A stretch of 64,000 bases of DNA, from assembly GCA_947457395.1 (NCBI GenBank), contig CANGVA010000004.1:1-64000 (forward strand), in the 5' to 3' direction. The position numbers were made by a program, and so were the translations under genes. The DNA is from Bacteroidota bacterium. GTDB lineage: Bacteria > Bacteroidota > Bacteroidia > UKL13-3. The notes beneath the pieces are model-generated. The model made no database searches. It saw only the letters and a list, made by a program, of their open reading frames with translations, and was not told the origin of the DNA. How positions within the stretch are numbered: position 1 is the first letter of the stretch; every line of letters begins with the position of its first letter. Below, piece by piece: positions 10,008-20,309 of the stretch.

Positions 10008-10877
10008 TTAATTAAAGTTAATGTACTCTTCCGGGTTTGTAGGTTGCCCGTTGTCCCAAATTTCAAAGTGCAGATGAGGACCCGTGGTAAGCTCTCCGGT
10101 GTTTCCTACAACAGCAACCGGCTCACCTGCATTTACAAACATACCAACTTTTTTTAATAAAACAGCATTGTGCTTATAAATGGATAACAAGTTGTTTTTG
10201 TGCTGTATAGCTAGAGTATTTCCAGTTTCAGGGCTCCACGTGCTCAGCACAACTAGTCCATCGGAAATAGCTTTAACCGGTTCGTTTTGTTTAGTAACCA
10301 CATCTACGGCATAGTGACCTTCAGTGGCATTGTATGTTTCACTTACAACGCCTTTAACAGGTGCATATAAATGCACAGCATTAACTGCAGCCGACATCTC
10401 ATTTAATTGTTCTAAAGCAAAATTGTCTTCAGCATGTTCAAACTCTTTCTGTAGTTGCTGTTCCAACTTTCCGGCATTGCCTGGCAAGTTTTCGGATGTT
10501 CTTTTGTCGCCTTGCTTCATCATGGCTGTATCTGAGTATTGAATACGATCATGCATGATGTTCAGTAGGTTTTTATAATACAATTCTTTATCAATGAGTG
10601 CTTTTTCCAGAGAGTCTACCCTAAGATTAGCCAATTTAGCCAGTTGAATGGTCCTGGTATCGGTATAACCCGGTATGTATTCCCTTATTGGTGTAAATAC
10701 TATAAGCGTGATGATGATGGAGGCAAAAAATACGAGAAAAGAGCTGAATGCCACAAAAACATTCATTGGTGTAAGGCTAAGTGAAAACTTTTCCTCAAAA
10801 GTACTATCGTTAATAATAACTAGCTTAAATTTGCTTTTAAGCTTATGTATGAGTTTCTTTCTTGGCTTATTGCTCAT
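10008..10877 (-). CDS. Membrane-anchored M23 peptidase next to bactofilin
   Basis: The 289-residue protein has a basic cytoplasmic tail (residues 1-35), one membrane helix (about 36-62), a coiled-coil linker (about 75-165) and a C-terminal M23 domain. The zinc ligands are visible as His188/Asp192 (HYAVD) and His268/His270 (GPHLHFEIW). It should cut peptidoglycan cross-links in the periplasm. The topology and the bactofilin gene 8 nt downstream match the known bactofilin/M23 partnership, in which the cytoplasmic tail may meet the filament. A longer open frame to 10985 has no family likeness, so the ATG at 10877 is used. A TAACTTTG box (10926-10933, minus strand) may be its -7 element. Confidence 0.85.
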   Translation of the reverse strand: MSNKPRKKLIHKLKSKFKLVIINDSTFEEKFSLSLTPMNVFVAFSSFLVFFASIIITLIVFTPIREYIPGYTDTRTIQLAKLANLRVDSLEKALIDKELYYKNLLNIMHDRIQYSDTAMMKQGDKRTSENLPGNAGKLEQQLQKEFEHAEDNFALEQLNEMSAAVNAVHLYAPVKGVVSETYNATEGHYAVDVVTKQNEPVKAISDGLVVLSTWSPETGNTLAIQHKNNLLSIYKHNAVLLKKVGMFVNAGEPVAVVGNTGELTTGPHLHFEIWDNGQPTNPEEYINFN

Positions 10878-10953
10878 ATGATTTATGATTTTGTAGTTAG
10901 GCGCAATAAAATAATTTTGTGCTTTCAAAGTTAAGTAATCATCCCAAATCTGT

Positions 10954-13707
10954 TTGTATAAAGCGTTGCAAAGTCCTAAAATCATACTTTTTACTGTTTC
11001 TGTGCTGGTTTTCTTGGCATGTAATCCTACCCGTAATCGCAGAATTAACAGGGAGTGGCATACCTTAACTGGTCATTTTAATGTATATTTTAACGGAGAA
11101 CAAAAACTATTAGATGCAACCGATGCGCTGGAAAAGTCTCATAAAGATGATTTCTCAAGAATACTGGAGGTTTTTCCTTATGCCGATGAGGCTGCTGCAA
11201 AAGGCAATAGCGGACTTTTTGATGAGGCAATTAAAAAAGCCTCTCTTTCCATACAGAACCATACAGTTGGCAGATACACGGATGACAGCTATCTGTTAAT
11301 GGGTAAATCACATTTTTTTAAGAGAGATTACTATGCAGCACTTGAGGTTTTTCAATACATCAACTCAAAGTATAAGAATGATGGTTTAAGACCCTTGTCA
11401 ACCGCATGGATTTGTAAATGTTATAATGGGTTGAAAAAGGTTGATGAGGCTGAGGCAGTAATGGGGTTACTGCTGAGTGAAGTTGGTCCGAAATCATCAA
11501 AAGGGAAAGAAATTAAGCCATCATTGTTAAAACGAATTTTCAGGGTGGTGCCGAAGGCGCACTATAAAGAGATTTATGCCACTGCAGCCGACATAGCGAT
11601 TAAACAGGATAAATATGCACGTGGTGTAGAGTACATGCAGAAGGCGCTTTCCTTTTCTGACAAGAAGCCTGATAAAATCAGATATACCTATATCATTGCT
11701 CAATTATATGAAGCCATGGATAGCATGGCGCTTTCCAAACAATATTTTACTAAAATACTAGGCATGCTGGCACCTTATGATTTTGAATTTAATGCCATTC
11801 TTAATATCTCCAAGGTTTATGATGTGAACGATAAATCATCGGTAAAAAAAATCAGGCGCTCGCTTAAACGCATGTTGCGCGATGAAAAGAATGACGGATT
11901 GTATGACCAGATACATTTTGAACTAGGTAATCTTGAATACAGGCAAAAAAATTTACCCGAGGCTATAAAGCAATACCAGCTTTCGGTTGCAAAAAGTAAA
12001 AGTAACAATTATCAAAAAGCAATGTCATACCTGGCATTGGGTAATTTGTATCTGGATATACCGGAATACAAACTTGCGCAGGCATACTATGATAGCACGG
12101 CATCAACCGTTCCTTCCACCTATAAATATTATCAGAAAATAATTGATAAAAAAAATGTATTGTCTGAACTTATTAGTAATTACGTAATTATTGAAACGGA
12201 AGATAGCCTACAACGTTTATCAAAGTTAAGTAAGAATGAGTTGGAGAAAAAAATAGATCAGTGGATTGCTGCAAAAAAAATTGCCGATGAGGCCAAAGCC
12301 AAGGCAGAAAAAGAAAGAAAAAGCAATGAAGAATTGCTCAGGTTAAATCAAAATGCAGGTGGCAATACCAATATCAATAACAATATGGGAGGTTCCGGTG
12401 CCCAATGGTATTTTTACAATGCAGGATTAATCGCATCCGGACGTGCTGATTTCTTCAGTGCTAAAAAGTGGGGCAATCGCACCAATGAGGATTTCTGGCG
12501 ATATAGTGCTAAAGAAAAACCCAGAAAAGAAGGAGATGATGGAACGGATTTGAAACAACCTAAGGACTCTGCACAAAAATTAGATACCAACAATAATGGG
12601 GATGTTGCCAAAAGTAAAGATGCAAATGAAGTAGGTGATATTAAGAAAGACATTGCTGCAGATAGGGCTGAATGGGTTAAAAATATTCCCGCCAATCAGG
12701 AAGAGTTTAATCGTTCTGTAGAAAAGTCTGTTGAGGCGCACTTTGCAATTGGTGTGGTTTATGATGAAAAGATACTGGATTATAAAGAGGCTATCAAAGC
12801 GTATGAAACACTTAATACACGTTTTATTAATAATAAATTTGAGCCGGAGGCGCTTTACAGGCTATATAAAGATTATAACAGACTGGGGCAAACAGCAAAA
12901 GCTGCAGATGTGCGTTCCAGATTAATTGAAACCTATCCGGAAAGTCCTTTTGCACTAATTCTTCAAAACAAGAACATTGTTAACACTGAGAATGAAACCA
13001 ATAAAGAGGTGTTGGCTTTATATGAGAAAATTTATGAAGCATACACCTCCGGAGAATATCAGCTGGTTAAAAGCATGAAAGCTGAGGCCGATAAGAAGTA
13101 TAGCGGAAACCGCATACAGGCTAAGTTCGAATTATTGTATACACTTGCCCTTGGTAAAACCGACTCCACATCAATATTCAAACGCAGTTTAGAAGAGATT
13201 GTATCAGCATATCCCAAAACGGCTGAGGCAGAGCGCGCGAAGCTGATACTTGATTACATGAAAAAGCAGGAAACTGCATCTTTGCCGGATACATTGAAAA
13301 AAGAAGATGAACCTGATTTTATTATTGAAGACCCAGGACAGCAATATTATTATGTATTTGCTACCAAGGCAGAAAAAGCAGATATGAATGAGATGGTAGC
13401 AAAGGTTACCAAATACAATGATGAGTTTTATCAGTTTGATAACCTGAGAGCCAACACGTATATTGCTAATGATGGTTATCAGTTATTGTTGGTTAGGCAA
13501 TTCAAGGAACTTAAGCAGGGGGTAGATTATTTTAAATCTGCGGAAACCAGAATACTGGTAAAAAAATTTTTAGGCTTTGAAGGAACTTATTTGAACTTTG
13601 TAATAAGTGTTAGCAATTTCAAAAAGATGATGAAGGAGAGCAAATCCGAGGTATACGAGAAAATATTTTCAGCATATATACAGAAACTAAATTCGCAAAA
13701 ACCGTGA
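10954..13707 (+). CDS. sprE: Type IX secretion lipoprotein SprE/PorW
   Basis: SprE (PorW) is an outer-membrane-associated lipoprotein with TPR repeats needed for type IX secretion and gliding. The 917-residue product starts with a lipoprotein signal (FTVSVLVFLAC) and the family opening WHTLTGHFNVYFNGEQKL. TPR-like repeats follow to about residue 430, then a Lys/Glu-rich and Asn-rich linker (about 440-600), more TPRs, and a C-terminal domain with YYYVFA. Length is close to the roughly 870 residues of Flavobacterium SprE. No ATG is available; TTG at 10954 or 10966 must start it. The stop overlaps the next gene by 4 nt. Gliding itself cannot be inferred. Confidence 0.85.
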   Translation: MYKALQSPKIILFTVSVLVFLACNPTRNRRINREWHTLTGHFNVYFNGEQKLLDATDALEKSHKDDFSRILEVFPYADEAAAKGNSGLFDEAIKKASLSIQNHTVGRYTDDSYLLMGKSHFFKRDYYAALEVFQYINSKYKNDGLRPLSTAWICKCYNGLKKVDEAEAVMGLLLSEVGPKSSKGKEIKPSLLKRIFRVVPKAHYKEIYATAADIAIKQDKYARGVEYMQKALSFSDKKPDKIRYTYIIAQLYEAMDSMALSKQYFTKILGMLAPYDFEFNAILNISKVYDVNDKSSVKKIRRSLKRMLRDEKNDGLYDQIHFELGNLEYRQKNLPEAIKQYQLSVAKSKSNNYQKAMSYLALGNLYLDIPEYKLAQAYYDSTASTVPSTYKYYQKIIDKKNVLSELISNYVIIETEDSLQRLSKLSKNELEKKIDQWIAAKKIADEAKAKAEKERKSNEELLRLNQNAGGNTNINNNMGGSGAQWYFYNAGLIASGRADFFSAKKWGNRTNEDFWRYSAKEKPRKEGDDGTDLKQPKDSAQKLDTNNNGDVAKSKDANEVGDIKKDIAADRAEWVKNIPANQEEFNRSVEKSVEAHFAIGVVYDEKILDYKEAIKAYETLNTRFINNKFEPEALYRLYKDYNRLGQTAKAADVRSRLIETYPESPFALILQNKNIVNTENETNKEVLALYEKIYEAYTSGEYQLVKSMKAEADKKYSGNRIQAKFELLYTLALGKTDSTSIFKRSLEEIVSAYPKTAEAERAKLILDYMKKQETASLPDTLKKEDEPDFIIEDPGQQYYYVFATKAEKADMNEMVAKVTKYNDEFYQFDNLRANTYIANDGYQLLLVRQFKELKQGVDYFKSAETRILVKKFLGFEGTYLNFVISVSNFKKMMKESKSEVYEKIFSAYIQKLNSQKP

Positions 13708-15917
13708 GCATAAAAGAACTCTTTTTTGGCCATCCTTTCGTAAAGTTTATTAAGTGGCTTTGGTTTGTTGTATTAGGTGGGTTGTTGGCTTTCTTGTTGT
13801 TTATCGTAATGATTGCCATGGGATGGTTTGGTGAGTTACCTGCACTCGAGGAACTGGAAAATCCCAAAACTTTTCTTGCCTCTGAAATCTACTCGGAGGA
13901 TGGGGTATTGCTGGGTAAATATTTTTTACAAAATCGCTCCAATACAGCATTTGATGATTTAAGCCCTAATTTAATTAACGCCCTTGTTGCTACCGAAGAC
14001 ATTCGTTTTTATAATCATTCCGGTATTGATTTTCGGGGTGCATCATCCATCGCCTTATATGCCTTAATTGGTAAAAAGCGTGGGGCTTCCACCATTACAC
14101 AACAGCTTGCAAAAAATTTGTTCCCACGCAAACGTTTTGATAATGTTTTTTATAAAGCTACCACTAAGCTTAAAGAGTGGATTACCGCTGTGCGTATAGA
14201 GCAGCGATATACCAAGGAAGAAATTATTACCATGTATTTAAATACAGTTGAGTTTGGCGGAAATGCATTTGGCATACGCTCTGCGGCAAAAGTATTTTTT
14301 AGTAAGACACCACTCGAGTTAAATGAAAACGAAGCGGCCATGCTGGTAGGTATGCTCAAAGGCATTACCCGTTTTAATCCCATCAGAAACCCGGAGAATG
14401 CATTGAACAGGCGCAATACCGTACTCAACCAAATGCGTAAATACAATTTTATTTCTAATGAAATGTATGATACGCTTTCGGTTAAACCCATCGAGCTTTC
14501 TTATCATGAAGATGACCACAATGATGGTCTAGCTCCATATTTCAGGGAAGTTTTGCGAATGGAGTTGATGGAATGGGCGGAGGAGAACGGATATAATTTG
14601 TATAAAGATGGTTTGAAGATTTATACCACCATTAACAGCAAATTACAACAGTATGCAGAGCAAGCAGTATCGCGCCATATTAAAGAAATGCAGGGTAAAT
14701 TCTACAGCCATTGGAAGGGGCGCACGCCTTGGGGTGAATTAAAGGAATTGATCACAGCCGGCATGAAGCGAAGTGATCGTTACCGTGCTTTAAAGAAAGA
14801 AGGTAGGACAGAAACAGAAATAGAAAAAGCATTTAACACACCTGTTAAAATGAAAATATTTTCCTGGAGCAGGGGAGAAATTGATACCTTGATGACACCA
14901 CTTGACTCCATTAAGTATTACAAATATTTTCTGCAATGCGGTTTTATGAGCGTGGATCCGCGAACGGGTTATGTTAAGGCATGGGTTGGTGGAGTTAATC
15001 ACAAGTACTTTAAATACGATCACGTAAATATTAATGCTAAGCGACAGGTTGGTTCAACCTTTAAGCCCATTGTCTATACCCTCGCTATTGATAATGGTTG
15101 GAGCCCTTGTTTCAAAGCTCCCAATCAGCCGGTAGTGTTTGAAGAGTATGATAATTATTCGCCTAAAAATGCAGATGATAAATACAATGATCCGGAAATG
15201 ACTTTATACAGAGGCCTGCAGTTTTCGGTAAATAATATTGTAATGTATCTGATGAAACAGCTTGGTCCCAGCGGCCCACAGTCTGTTATAAATCTTGCAA
15301 GAAAAATGGGAATCAAGAGCAATCTTGAACCGTACCCTGCCATTGCATTGGGTGTATTTGATATTTCTGTATATGAAATGGTGGGTGCATTTTCAACTTA
15401 TGCCAATAAGGGTGTTTGGACCGAACCGGTTTATATTACCCGCATCTTAGATAAAAATGGCAATGTAGTAAAGGAAGTTGTGCCACGCAGTGTAGAGGCT
15501 ATGAGCGAGCAGACGGCATATATCATGGAAAAAATGCTTGAACGGGTAACAGCGCATGGTACTGCTGCTAAAATTAAATATATGTATCAGGTTCCGGGTG
15601 CTGTAGCCGGTAAAACAGGTACCACGCAAAACTATAGCGATGGTTGGTTTATTGGGATTACACCAACACTGGTTAGCGGTTGCTGGACCGGATTTGAAGA
15701 CCGTGCCATCCATTTCAGAAGCATGAACCTGGGTTCAGGTTCTGCAATGGCCATGCCCATTTATGGCTATTATATGCAAAGTGTAGCAAAAGACAGTTCG
15801 GTATTCGAGTTAGTAAATGAGTTTGAAGCGCCCAGGCAGCCATTAAACGTAGAGATTAACTGCAACGAGTATGAACAGCAACCCGATCAGAAAAAATTGG
15901 AATTGATTGAGGAGTAA
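13704..15917 (+). CDS. mrcA: Class A penicillin-binding protein 1A
   Basis: This bifunctional enzyme polymerises glycan strands and cross-links peptides in the periplasm. The 737-residue protein has one N-terminal membrane helix (about 12-38) and a GT51 transglycosylase domain with Glu98 in ATEDIRFYNH and GASTITQQLAKN. The transpeptidase domain has SxxK at Ser451-Lys454 (GSTFKP), SxN at Ser508-Asn510 (SVNN) and KTG at Lys637 (GKTGTT). All active-site motifs are intact. The GTG start overlaps the sprE stop by 4 nt (GTGA), so the two are translationally coupled, linking wall synthesis with secretion. Confidence 0.94.
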   Translation: MSIKELFFGHPFVKFIKWLWFVVLGGLLAFLLFIVMIAMGWFGELPALEELENPKTFLASEIYSEDGVLLGKYFLQNRSNTAFDDLSPNLINALVATEDIRFYNHSGIDFRGASSIALYALIGKKRGASTITQQLAKNLFPRKRFDNVFYKATTKLKEWITAVRIEQRYTKEEIITMYLNTVEFGGNAFGIRSAAKVFFSKTPLELNENEAAMLVGMLKGITRFNPIRNPENALNRRNTVLNQMRKYNFISNEMYDTLSVKPIELSYHEDDHNDGLAPYFREVLRMELMEWAEENGYNLYKDGLKIYTTINSKLQQYAEQAVSRHIKEMQGKFYSHWKGRTPWGELKELITAGMKRSDRYRALKKEGRTETEIEKAFNTPVKMKIFSWSRGEIDTLMTPLDSIKYYKYFLQCGFMSVDPRTGYVKAWVGGVNHKYFKYDHVNINAKRQVGSTFKPIVYTLAIDNGWSPCFKAPNQPVVFEEYDNYSPKNADDKYNDPEMTLYRGLQFSVNNIVMYLMKQLGPSGPQSVINLARKMGIKSNLEPYPAIALGVFDISVYEMVGAFSTYANKGVWTEPVYITRILDKNGNVVKEVVPRSVEAMSEQTAYIMEKMLERVTAHGTAAKIKYMYQVPGAVAGKTGTTQNYSDGWFIGITPTLVSGCWTGFEDRAIHFRSMNLGSGSAMAMPIYGYYMQSVAKDSSVFELVNEFEAPRQPLNVEINCNEYEQQPDQKKLELIEE

Positions 15918-15935
15918 TTGCTGTTTTTATTTTTG

Positions 15936-17111
15936 CTATGGATTTTTAATAATCTTTTTTCTTGTAACTCCGTTTTCTGTTTCTATAAGCAGGTAATAAA
16001 CCCCGGGTAATATTTCACTTAAGTCAAGACTGTTGCTATTCCCGAAATATATTATTTTCCCTGTTACATCAATTAGTTTAAATGGCATGGCATTATTAGA
16101 CTTGCTAAAATAAACTACTCCATTGGTAGGATTGGGAAAAACAGACAATACTTCTGAATGAGTTTCTGCCTCACCTACTCCGGTATTGAGGCAACCTAGT
16201 TTGTATTGCTTAAAAAATTCCCAGAGCAAATCAGTTGCATTTATTTGCGTAGACGCAGGATTATTATTTGGGTTACCACCCGGCCAGCTGTGTCCGCCAT
16301 CTGTGGTACTGTAATGATGATATTCAACCTTACAACTGCAATTATGAATTTTTATAAAATCATAATTCAAACCTTTTCCGTTTACTATGGTATCTACCGA
16401 CTGACAATTATTAAGTGCGCGCCAAATTTTCATGGTTGAATCCTGAGAGGTCATGGAAACACCGGACGGGCCTGTTCCTGTGCCACCGTTGTAAGGCACC
16501 TCATTATCAGCGTAGGAATGAAAATGGATGATGGGTACTTTTCGGGTAGGATTGCACGGAAAAAACATTTGTGAGCAGGCGTTTGGCGCAATTGCTGCAA
16601 AACGCTCACTTAATTCACATGCCAAACGATAACACAACATACCACCGTTAGACGATCCTGTTGCATATACGCTTAACGAATCAATCGAATAGCTTTTGAG
16701 TAATTCATTCAGCAAATAGTTAACAAATCCAACATCATCTATATTCTGGTTCATTGCAGGTGGGCAGCATTTGCCGGCATTCCATGATCTGTTATTGTTA
16801 AATACGGTTCCTTCCGGATAAACCACAATAAACCCTGCACTGTCAGATTTCTGAGATAATTTTGATTGGAATGCAATTGCACTCCATCCTAATGATGCAT
16901 TATTTGCTTGTCCACCATGAAAGCAAAATACAAGCGGATATTTTTTTGTTTGATTATATCCCACAGGTAAATGAGTCATGTATGTGCGCCATCGGTTACC
17001 TACATAAATACTATCGTATATGTTTTGACTCAATGCTGCAAACGATATAGGTAATATACATATAACCAGTAACAGTTTTTGGATGATAGTAGACGCTTTT
17101 ATTGGTTTCAT
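15936..17111 (-). CDS. Secreted PHB-depolymerase/feruloyl-esterase-like hydrolase with T9SS sorting domain
   Basis: The 391-residue protein has a signal peptide (residues 1-28), an alpha/beta hydrolase domain (about 35-300) and a C-terminal type A sorting domain for type IX secretion (starting near VLSVFPNPTNGVVYF). The domain has FCFHGG for the oxyanion hole, the nucleophile Ser154 in GSSNGG, an Asp candidate in HSYADNEVP and a His candidate in GGHSWPGG. This pattern fits the PHB depolymerase/LpqC esterase family, whose substrates range from polyesters to feruloylated xylan. The substrate here is unknown. It is probably displayed on or released from the cell surface. Confidence 0.82.
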   Translation of the reverse strand: MKPIKASTIIQKLLLVICILPISFAALSQNIYDSIYVGNRWRTYMTHLPVGYNQTKKYPLVFCFHGGQANNASLGWSAIAFQSKLSQKSDSAGFIVVYPEGTVFNNNRSWNAGKCCPPAMNQNIDDVGFVNYLLNELLKSYSIDSLSVYATGSSNGGMLCYRLACELSERFAAIAPNACSQMFFPCNPTRKVPIIHFHSYADNEVPYNGGTGTGPSGVSMTSQDSTMKIWRALNNCQSVDTIVNGKGLNYDFIKIHNCSCKVEYHHYSTTDGGHSWPGGNPNNNPASTQINATDLLWEFFKQYKLGCLNTGVGEAETHSEVLSVFPNPTNGVVYFSKSNNAMPFKLIDVTGKIIYFGNSNSLDLSEILPGVYYLLIETENGVTRKKIIKNP

Positions 17112-18001
17112 CTTTTCGTGTATTAATAGAAGATATGCTTATTTATTCAAAATAGTGCAACGTATTTAATATACATCTCCATCACTAATTAAAATTAATT
17201 CAGACTTCTTCTAAGCCGTTTCGATTAAAAATTATTTTAAAGGTTTAAAAGTAAGCGATTAAAATCCATAAAATATATACTGCCAAATAATTAAGCTCTA
17301 GAGATAAATTGATAGCCCCTAAATTTAGCGGATACTTATTAGTCTTTAAAACCAACCAGTACCTGGTTGCTACCAACATTGCCCGCTTTATCATGGCAGT
17401 ATAATTCCAGCTTGTATAATCCTTTTCTTGTACTATCCGGAATATCAAAATCAAATGATACATCTTCTATTTTGTTACCATCTGCATCATTAATAGTTCC
17501 GCCATTTTCAATATTAAATGCGGGGGGCAGTTGGATTTAATGAAATATTTGAAGGATGCTCATGCCAGTATAGCCTGTAGCGAAATTTATCCAGTGATAC
17601 ATAATCCTGCATCATATTCACCACAAGAAAATCGGTGCCTACCTTAAAACTATCACTATCGGCCGGCTGTAGCATCACCACAATTTTTACTTTACTAAGA
17701 ATACTTTTATGATGATGCTTGAAATTTTCCAAAATTTCAAGGTTAATTAGTATATTAAAGTATATAGGCATTCCTGAGAGTTCCAGAGGTCTTTCTGTAG
17801 CTAAAGAAAATCTGCTAAGCTCCACATAAAACAGGTAAATCAGGTCTATGGTTTAAATGATGATGAATAGAATCGCTAAAGCTGCAAGCGTATAATATAC
17901 CGCATCTTCAGTTTAGTAATTAAAATATCTTTTTTTGTTGGGGGAGTTAATTCATATAAAGGTACGTTTTATGTGGAATTAAATCTAAATGTGAGCTGAT
18001 T
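17112..18001. other. Gene-poor interval around the frameshifted remnant
   Basis: Apart from the remnant at 17339-17825, the flanks 17112-17338 and 17826-18001 are AT-rich and hold no convincing gene, RNA or repeat. The right flank may contain the decayed 5' end of the remnant. Confidence 0.5.
17339..17825 (-). pseudogene. Frameshifted gene remnant, DUF4625-like
   Basis: Two minus-strand reading frames join into one plausible protein. The first runs from about 17825 and contains ADSDSFKVGTDFLVV and FRYRLYWHEHPSNISLNPTAP; it stops just after a run of six C (plus-strand G6 at 17522-17527). Removing one base of the run continues it as FNIENGGTINDADGNKIED and then FDIPDSTRKGLYKLELYCHD, ending at 17339. 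The end resembles DUF4625 lipoproteins, which close with a strand pair and YCxDxxGN. No clear start or lipoprotein signal remains upstream; short hydrophobic stretches appear in other frames near 17840-17900. It is either a decayed gene or a live gene with a homopolymer sequencing error plus a missed start. Confidence 0.5.
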
Positions 18002-18400
18002 TTATTTTGAGCGCTTAATAATAAATCCATTATCAACTTTAATAAAACCAACTTTGGGATAATATGCCATTGCTTCCGGTGCAGATAGCAGAAGCAGCAT
18101 CGTTTCCGGCCCAATAGTGTTTTTAGTTAATTCAATCAGCTTTTTACCTATTCCGGCTTTTTGAAATGTTTTGTTAACAGCAAGGTCTGACATATAGCAA
18201 CAATAACAAAAGTCGGTAAGTGATCTGGCTATGCCAACCAATTTGTTCTTATACCACGCGGTAACAACCAGGTTTGAGTGGGCATACATCTTTTCAATTC
18301 TCGAGCTGTTCTCGGTGGGTCTATTCAGTCCTGATTCGTTATACAGTTCAATAATTTCTTCTGTTGAAGGCACCATATTCGTTTTGTATTCAATTTCCAT
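18002..18400 (-). CDS. GNAT-family N-acetyltransferase
   Basis: The 132-residue protein has the compact GNAT fold: VVTAWYKNKLVGIARSL (strands 2-3), the strand MSDLAVNKTFQKAGIGKKLIE that leads into the acetyl-CoA-binding Q/RxxGxG/A signature (QKAGIG), and YYPKVGFIKVD near the end. It should transfer an acetyl group from acetyl-CoA to a small amine or protein, but the acceptor is unknown. It starts at the ATG at 18400 and stands alone, divergent from pepF. Confidence 0.85.
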   Translation of the reverse strand: MEIEYKTNMVPSTEEIIELYNESGLNRPTENSSRIEKMYAHSNLVVTAWYKNKLVGIARSLTDFCYCCYMSDLAVNKTFQKAGIGKKLIELTKNTIGPETMLLLLSAPEAMAYYPKVGFIKVDNGFIIKRSK

Positions 18401-18557
18401 ATTGGGGTTGTTTGCTTTTATGCAACAATTTACACTTCCTAATCAATAATTTCAATATGCAGATAAAAGTGCAATAAATTAAACTGTATCATTGCTATCA
18501 ATAGTTGATAATTTACTCGGCTAAAAATAGTAAAATCGCATACCTAAATTTACTAAT

Positions 18558-20261
18558 ATGATTGTAATCAAACAACGCAGGTTTTTGCCTGATAAATTAA
18601 AAGTTACCGGCTGGGAAGTGCTGGAGCCATATTTTAATCAATTGCTGCAACGCAATATTGAATCGAAAGCAGACCTTGAAAACTGGCTAAAGGACCGAAG
18701 CGAGTTGGAGGCTTTTATAAGTGAGGACCTGGCATGGCGCTATGTGCGCATGACATGTGATACCAACAATAAGGAGCTTGAGCAGGCCTATGTTTTTTTT
18801 GTTACTGAGATGGAGCCAAAGATTTCACCGCTCAATGATTTGCTCAACAAAAAACTGGTACAAAGCCCATTCCTGGATGCATTGGATCATGATAAATATT
18901 TTATTTATCTGCGGGGAATAAAAAAAGAAATAGAAATTTTCAGGGAGGCCAATGTGCCACTAATGGCTGAAATAGCAACAGAGTCACAGAAATATGGAAG
19001 TATAATGGGTAGCCTTACTGTGAATATTGACGGAAAGGAACTCACCTTACAGCAGGCATCTAATTATCTGAAAAGTACCGATAGGTCAAAACGGGAAGAG
19101 GCGTTTATTAAAATAAATGATAAGCGTTTGCAGCATGCAGATGAATTGGATGGGTTGTTTAACCGCTTACTCAAATTACGCCATCAGGTAGCGGTAAATG
19201 CAGGCTTTAATAACTACCGAGACTATATGTTTGCAGCATTAGGCAGGTTTGATTATACCCCTGCGGATTGCTTTGCTTTTCATGATGCCATCAAAACGGA
19301 GGTAGTACCTTTGGTAAAAGCGTTTAATGAAAAACGCAAAGCGGAGTTGGGACATGAATTACGTCCGTGGGACTTGGAAGTAGATACCCAAAACAGACCT
19401 GCGCTTGAACCTTTTACGAGCGGTGCCGATCTATTGGATAAAACCATTGGATGTTTTAAAAAAGTAGATGAATATTTTGCCTGGTGTATTGAAACCATGG
19501 ACAACATGGAACGACTTGATCTGGAAAGCAGGATTGGCAAAGCACCCGGAGGATATAACTACCCAATGGCTGAGACCAATGTGCCGTTCATTTTTATGAA
19601 TGCAGCTTCCTCTACTCGTGATGTAGAAACGATGCTGCACGAAGGCGGGCATGCTGTTCATTCTTTCCTAAGTAAAGATCTGGAACTGGCAGCGTTTAAA
19701 AATTGTCCGAGCGAAGTAGCAGAACTTGCCAGTATGAGTATGGAATTGCTTAGTTATGAAGGACAAGATGTGTTTTACAAGGAGGCATCAGATTTAAAAC
19801 GTGCCAAGGAAGAACATCTGGAGGGTATTATTAAAATACTCCCATGGATTGCAACCATTGACAAATTTCAGCATTGGATTTATACCAATCCACAGCATAC
19901 CACAGCAGAGCGCAGGAAATACTGGATGGAGCTAAGTAAGGAGTTTGGTACAGGTATGGTTAATTGGATAGGACTGGAGCATATTCAGGCATGCACATGG
20001 CAAAAGCAACTACATTTGTTTGAGGTGCCTTTTTACTATATTGAATACGGAATGGCCCAGTTAGGAGCGCTTGCTGTTTGGCGCAATGCGCAGCGCAACA
20101 AGGCACAGGCCATTGATCAGTATAAAAATGCATTGAGTCTTGGTTATACCAAGCCCATTGGAGAAATCTATCAAACCGCAGGTATAGAGTTTAATTTTAG
20201 TGCCGTTTATATAAAAGAATTGATGACGTTTGTTAAAGTTGAATTATCAAAACTCAACTAA
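18558..20261 (+). CDS. pepF: M3-family oligoendopeptidase F
   Basis: This is a cytoplasmic zinc peptidase that trims oligopeptides. The 567-residue protein has the M3 zinc motif HEGGH at residues 361-365, followed by the conserved downstream Glu region in NCPSEVAELASMSMEL. No signal peptide is visible. The length fits the M3 oligoendopeptidase F group (about 560-600). It starts at the ATG at 18558. The next gene is 48 nt downstream on the same strand, so a shared transcript with the FAA hydrolase is possible. Confidence 0.9.
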   Translation: MIVIKQRRFLPDKLKVTGWEVLEPYFNQLLQRNIESKADLENWLKDRSELEAFISEDLAWRYVRMTCDTNNKELEQAYVFFVTEMEPKISPLNDLLNKKLVQSPFLDALDHDKYFIYLRGIKKEIEIFREANVPLMAEIATESQKYGSIMGSLTVNIDGKELTLQQASNYLKSTDRSKREEAFIKINDKRLQHADELDGLFNRLLKLRHQVAVNAGFNNYRDYMFAALGRFDYTPADCFAFHDAIKTEVVPLVKAFNEKRKAELGHELRPWDLEVDTQNRPALEPFTSGADLLDKTIGCFKKVDEYFAWCIETMDNMERLDLESRIGKAPGGYNYPMAETNVPFIFMNAASSTRDVETMLHEGGHAVHSFLSKDLELAAFKNCPSEVAELASMSMELLSYEGQDVFYKEASDLKRAKEEHLEGIIKILPWIATIDKFQHWIYTNPQHTTAERRKYWMELSKEFGTGMVNWIGLEHIQACTWQKQLHLFEVPFYYIEYGMAQLGALAVWRNAQRNKAQAIDQYKNALSLGYTKPIGEIYQTAGIEFNFSAVYIKELMTFVKVELSKLN

Positions 20262-20309
20262 AATCAGCTTGAGTGATTTTCGATTTATTAACTATTAGCT
20301 AAATAAGAT

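Noticed and set aside
14150-14491. 113-codon minus-strand frame in the PBP1A gene
   Set aside because: It is antisense to the transglycosylase domain and has no signal or motif.
17245-17463. 72-codon minus-strand frame near the gene remnant
   Set aside because: It overlaps the better frame that ends at 17339 (with YCHDKAGN) and extends past it without likeness.
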